From Paracoccaceae bacterium (GTDB lineage Bacteria; Pseudomonadota; Alphaproteobacteria; Rhodobacterales; Rhodobacteraceae): a stretch of DNA of 5,479 nt. Positions 4,412-5,479 of this stretch are shown here, piece after piece. The stretch covers positions 1 to 5,479 of the forward strand of contig SKKS01000467.1 of assembly GCA_007123625.1 (NCBI GenBank). Direction: 5' to 3'. Position numbers and translations under genes: made by a program. Numbering within the stretch: the first letter of the stretch is position 1; the number at the start of each line of letters is the position of its first letter. The notes under the pieces were generated by a model. That model had not been told where the DNA came from. It saw only the letters and a list, made by a program, of their open reading frames with translations, and ran no database searches.

Positions 4412-5470
4412 ATGCTTCCGCCTGATCCCACCCTGCGCCCCGAGCCGCTGCCTGACGACGCGCCCGACAAGGCGCTGCGCCCGCAGACGCTGGACGAGTT
4501 CATCGGCCAGGCCGAAGCCCGCGCCAATCTGCGCGTGTTCATCCAGTCCGCCCGGATGCGGGCCGAGGCGATGGACCACACGCTGTTTTACGGCCCACCG
4601 GGTCTGGGCAAGACCACGCTGGCGCAGATCATGGCGCGCGAATTGGGGGTGGGGTTCCGGATGACCTCGGGGCCGGTGCTGGCCAAGGCGGGCGATCTGG
4701 CAGCGATCCTGACCAATCTGGAAGCGCGCGATGTGCTGTTCATCGATGAGATTCACCGCCTGAGCCCGGTGGTGGAAGAGGTGCTTTATCCTGCGCTCGA
4801 AGATTTTCAGCTGGACCTGGTCATCGGCGAGGGGCCGGCGGCGCGCACGGTGCGGATCGAGTTGCAGCCCTTCACGCTGGTCGGTGCGACCACGCGGCTG
4901 GGGCTTCTGACCACGCCCCTGCGCGACCGGTTCGGGATTCCCACGCGGCTGCAATTCTATACCGATGCGGAGTTGTGCGAGATCGTGGGTCGGGGTGCCC
5001 GGCTGATGGGAATCCCCGCCGATGCCGACGGGGTCGAGGAGATCGCGCGCCGCGCGCGGGGCACGCCGCGTATTGCCGGGCGGCTGTTGCGCCGGGTGGT
5101 GGATTTCGCGGTGGTCGAGGGCGACGGGAAGATGACCCGCGCACTGGCCGATGATGCGCTGACCCGTCTGGGGGTGGATCATCTGGGGCTGGATAGCGCC
5201 GACCGGCGGTATCTGACGCTTCTGGCCGAGAATTATGGCGGCGGGCCGGTGGGGGTGGAAACCATCGCAGCCGCGCTGTCGGAAAGCCGCGATGCCATCG
5301 AGGAAGTGATCGAGCCGTTCCTTCTGCAACAGGGGCTGATCGCCCGGACCCCGCGCGGGCGGATGCTGGCGGCCAAGGCCTGGGCGCATCTCGGCCTTCC
5401 CGTTCCCCGGCCCGAGGCGCGATCCGAGGCGCCGGGAACCGGCGCGCAGGGCGGCCTGTTCGACACCTGA
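4412..5470 (+). CDS. ruvB: Holliday junction branch migration ATPase RuvB
   Basis: RuvB hexamers flank the RuvA-bound junction and pull DNA through by ATP hydrolysis. With the ATG at 4412 the protein has 352 residues (usual 330-350). Motifs in order: LRPQTLDEFIGQ (22-33), Walker A GPPGLGKT (61-68), Walker B FIDEIH (110-115), the RuvA-binding beta-hairpin region with IGEGPAARTVR (138-148), sensor 1 GATTR (158-162), arginine finger R171 in PLRDRFG, sensor 2 GTPRIAGRLLRR (217-228), and the C-terminal winged helix (about 258-330) with GGGPVGVETIA and ARTPRGRML. The usual RRVRDFA after sensor 2 reads RRVVDFA here. Alternative in-frame starts exist at 4388 (GTG) and 4403 (ATG). The AAGGA site and the family-like N-terminus (DPTLRP) favour 4412. 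It follows ruvA after 61 bases with no terminator-like hairpin, so it belongs to the same operon. Confidence 0.96.
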   Translation: MLPPDPTLRPEPLPDDAPDKALRPQTLDEFIGQAEARANLRVFIQSARMRAEAMDHTLFYGPPGLGKTTLAQIMARELGVGFRMTSGPVLAKAGDLAAILTNLEARDVLFIDEIHRLSPVVEEVLYPALEDFQLDLVIGEGPAARTVRIELQPFTLVGATTRLGLLTTPLRDRFGIPTRLQFYTDAELCEIVGRGARLMGIPADADGVEEIARRARGTPRIAGRLLRRVVDFAVVEGDGKMTRALADDALTRLGVDHLGLDSADRRYLTLLAENYGGGPVGVETIAAALSESRDAIEEVIEPFLLQQGLIARTPRGRMLAAKAWAHLGLPVPRPEARSEAPGTGAQGGLFDT

Positions 5471-5479
5471 ACCTGCGGC

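Noticed and set aside
3805..4581. 258-codon minus-strand frame across ruvA and ruvB
   Set aside because: It is an antisense shadow of conserved RuvA and RuvB coding sequence with no motifs of its own.

Overview
The window looks like a chromosomal segment of a Rhodobacteraceae-type alphaproteobacterium. The reasons are the high-GC coding style, the ruvC-ruvA-ruvB order, a stand-alone NDUFS4-like complex I accessory subunit, and a small DUF1127 protein, all of which read most like roseobacter/Rhodobacter homologues. The assignment rests on reading the proteins, not on a database search.

Left part (1-1976) is a graveyard of mobile DNA. Positions 1-51 on the minus strand encode the first 17 residues of an IS3-family OrfA, whose element runs off the left edge. 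The end of that element (about 111-114) cuts into an IS1634-family transposase gene (81-1301, minus). That gene has lost its C-terminal part and gained a ten-residue foreign tail. Next comes a decayed tyrosine integrase fragment (about 1439-1741, plus) with an in-frame TGA and no C-terminal catalytic residues, then about 235 bases of non-coding debris with a stem-loop.

Middle part (1977-2883, minus strand) returns to core genome. It holds an NDUFS4-like gene with a convincing promoter and ribosome binding site, and a 69-residue DUF1127 gene followed by a terminator-like hairpin. The 385-base gap between them has no protein gene. It contains a long inverted repeat whose C-rich interior includes an anti-Shine-Dalgarno-like stretch on the minus strand, so it is a candidate for an undescribed small RNA.

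Right part (3164-5470, plus strand) is the complete ruvCAB operon for Holliday junction processing. RuvA binds the four-way junction, RuvB is the AAA+ motor that drives branch migration, and RuvC is the nuclease that resolves the junction. ruvC and ruvA overlap by four bases, and ruvB follows after 61 bases. A near-match to the alphaproteobacterial LexA box lies just ahead of a possible ruvC promoter, suggesting SOS control.

I saw no clearly new multi-gene system here. The best leads are the candidate small RNA next to the DUF1127 gene, the probable SOS box, and the nested insertion structure.
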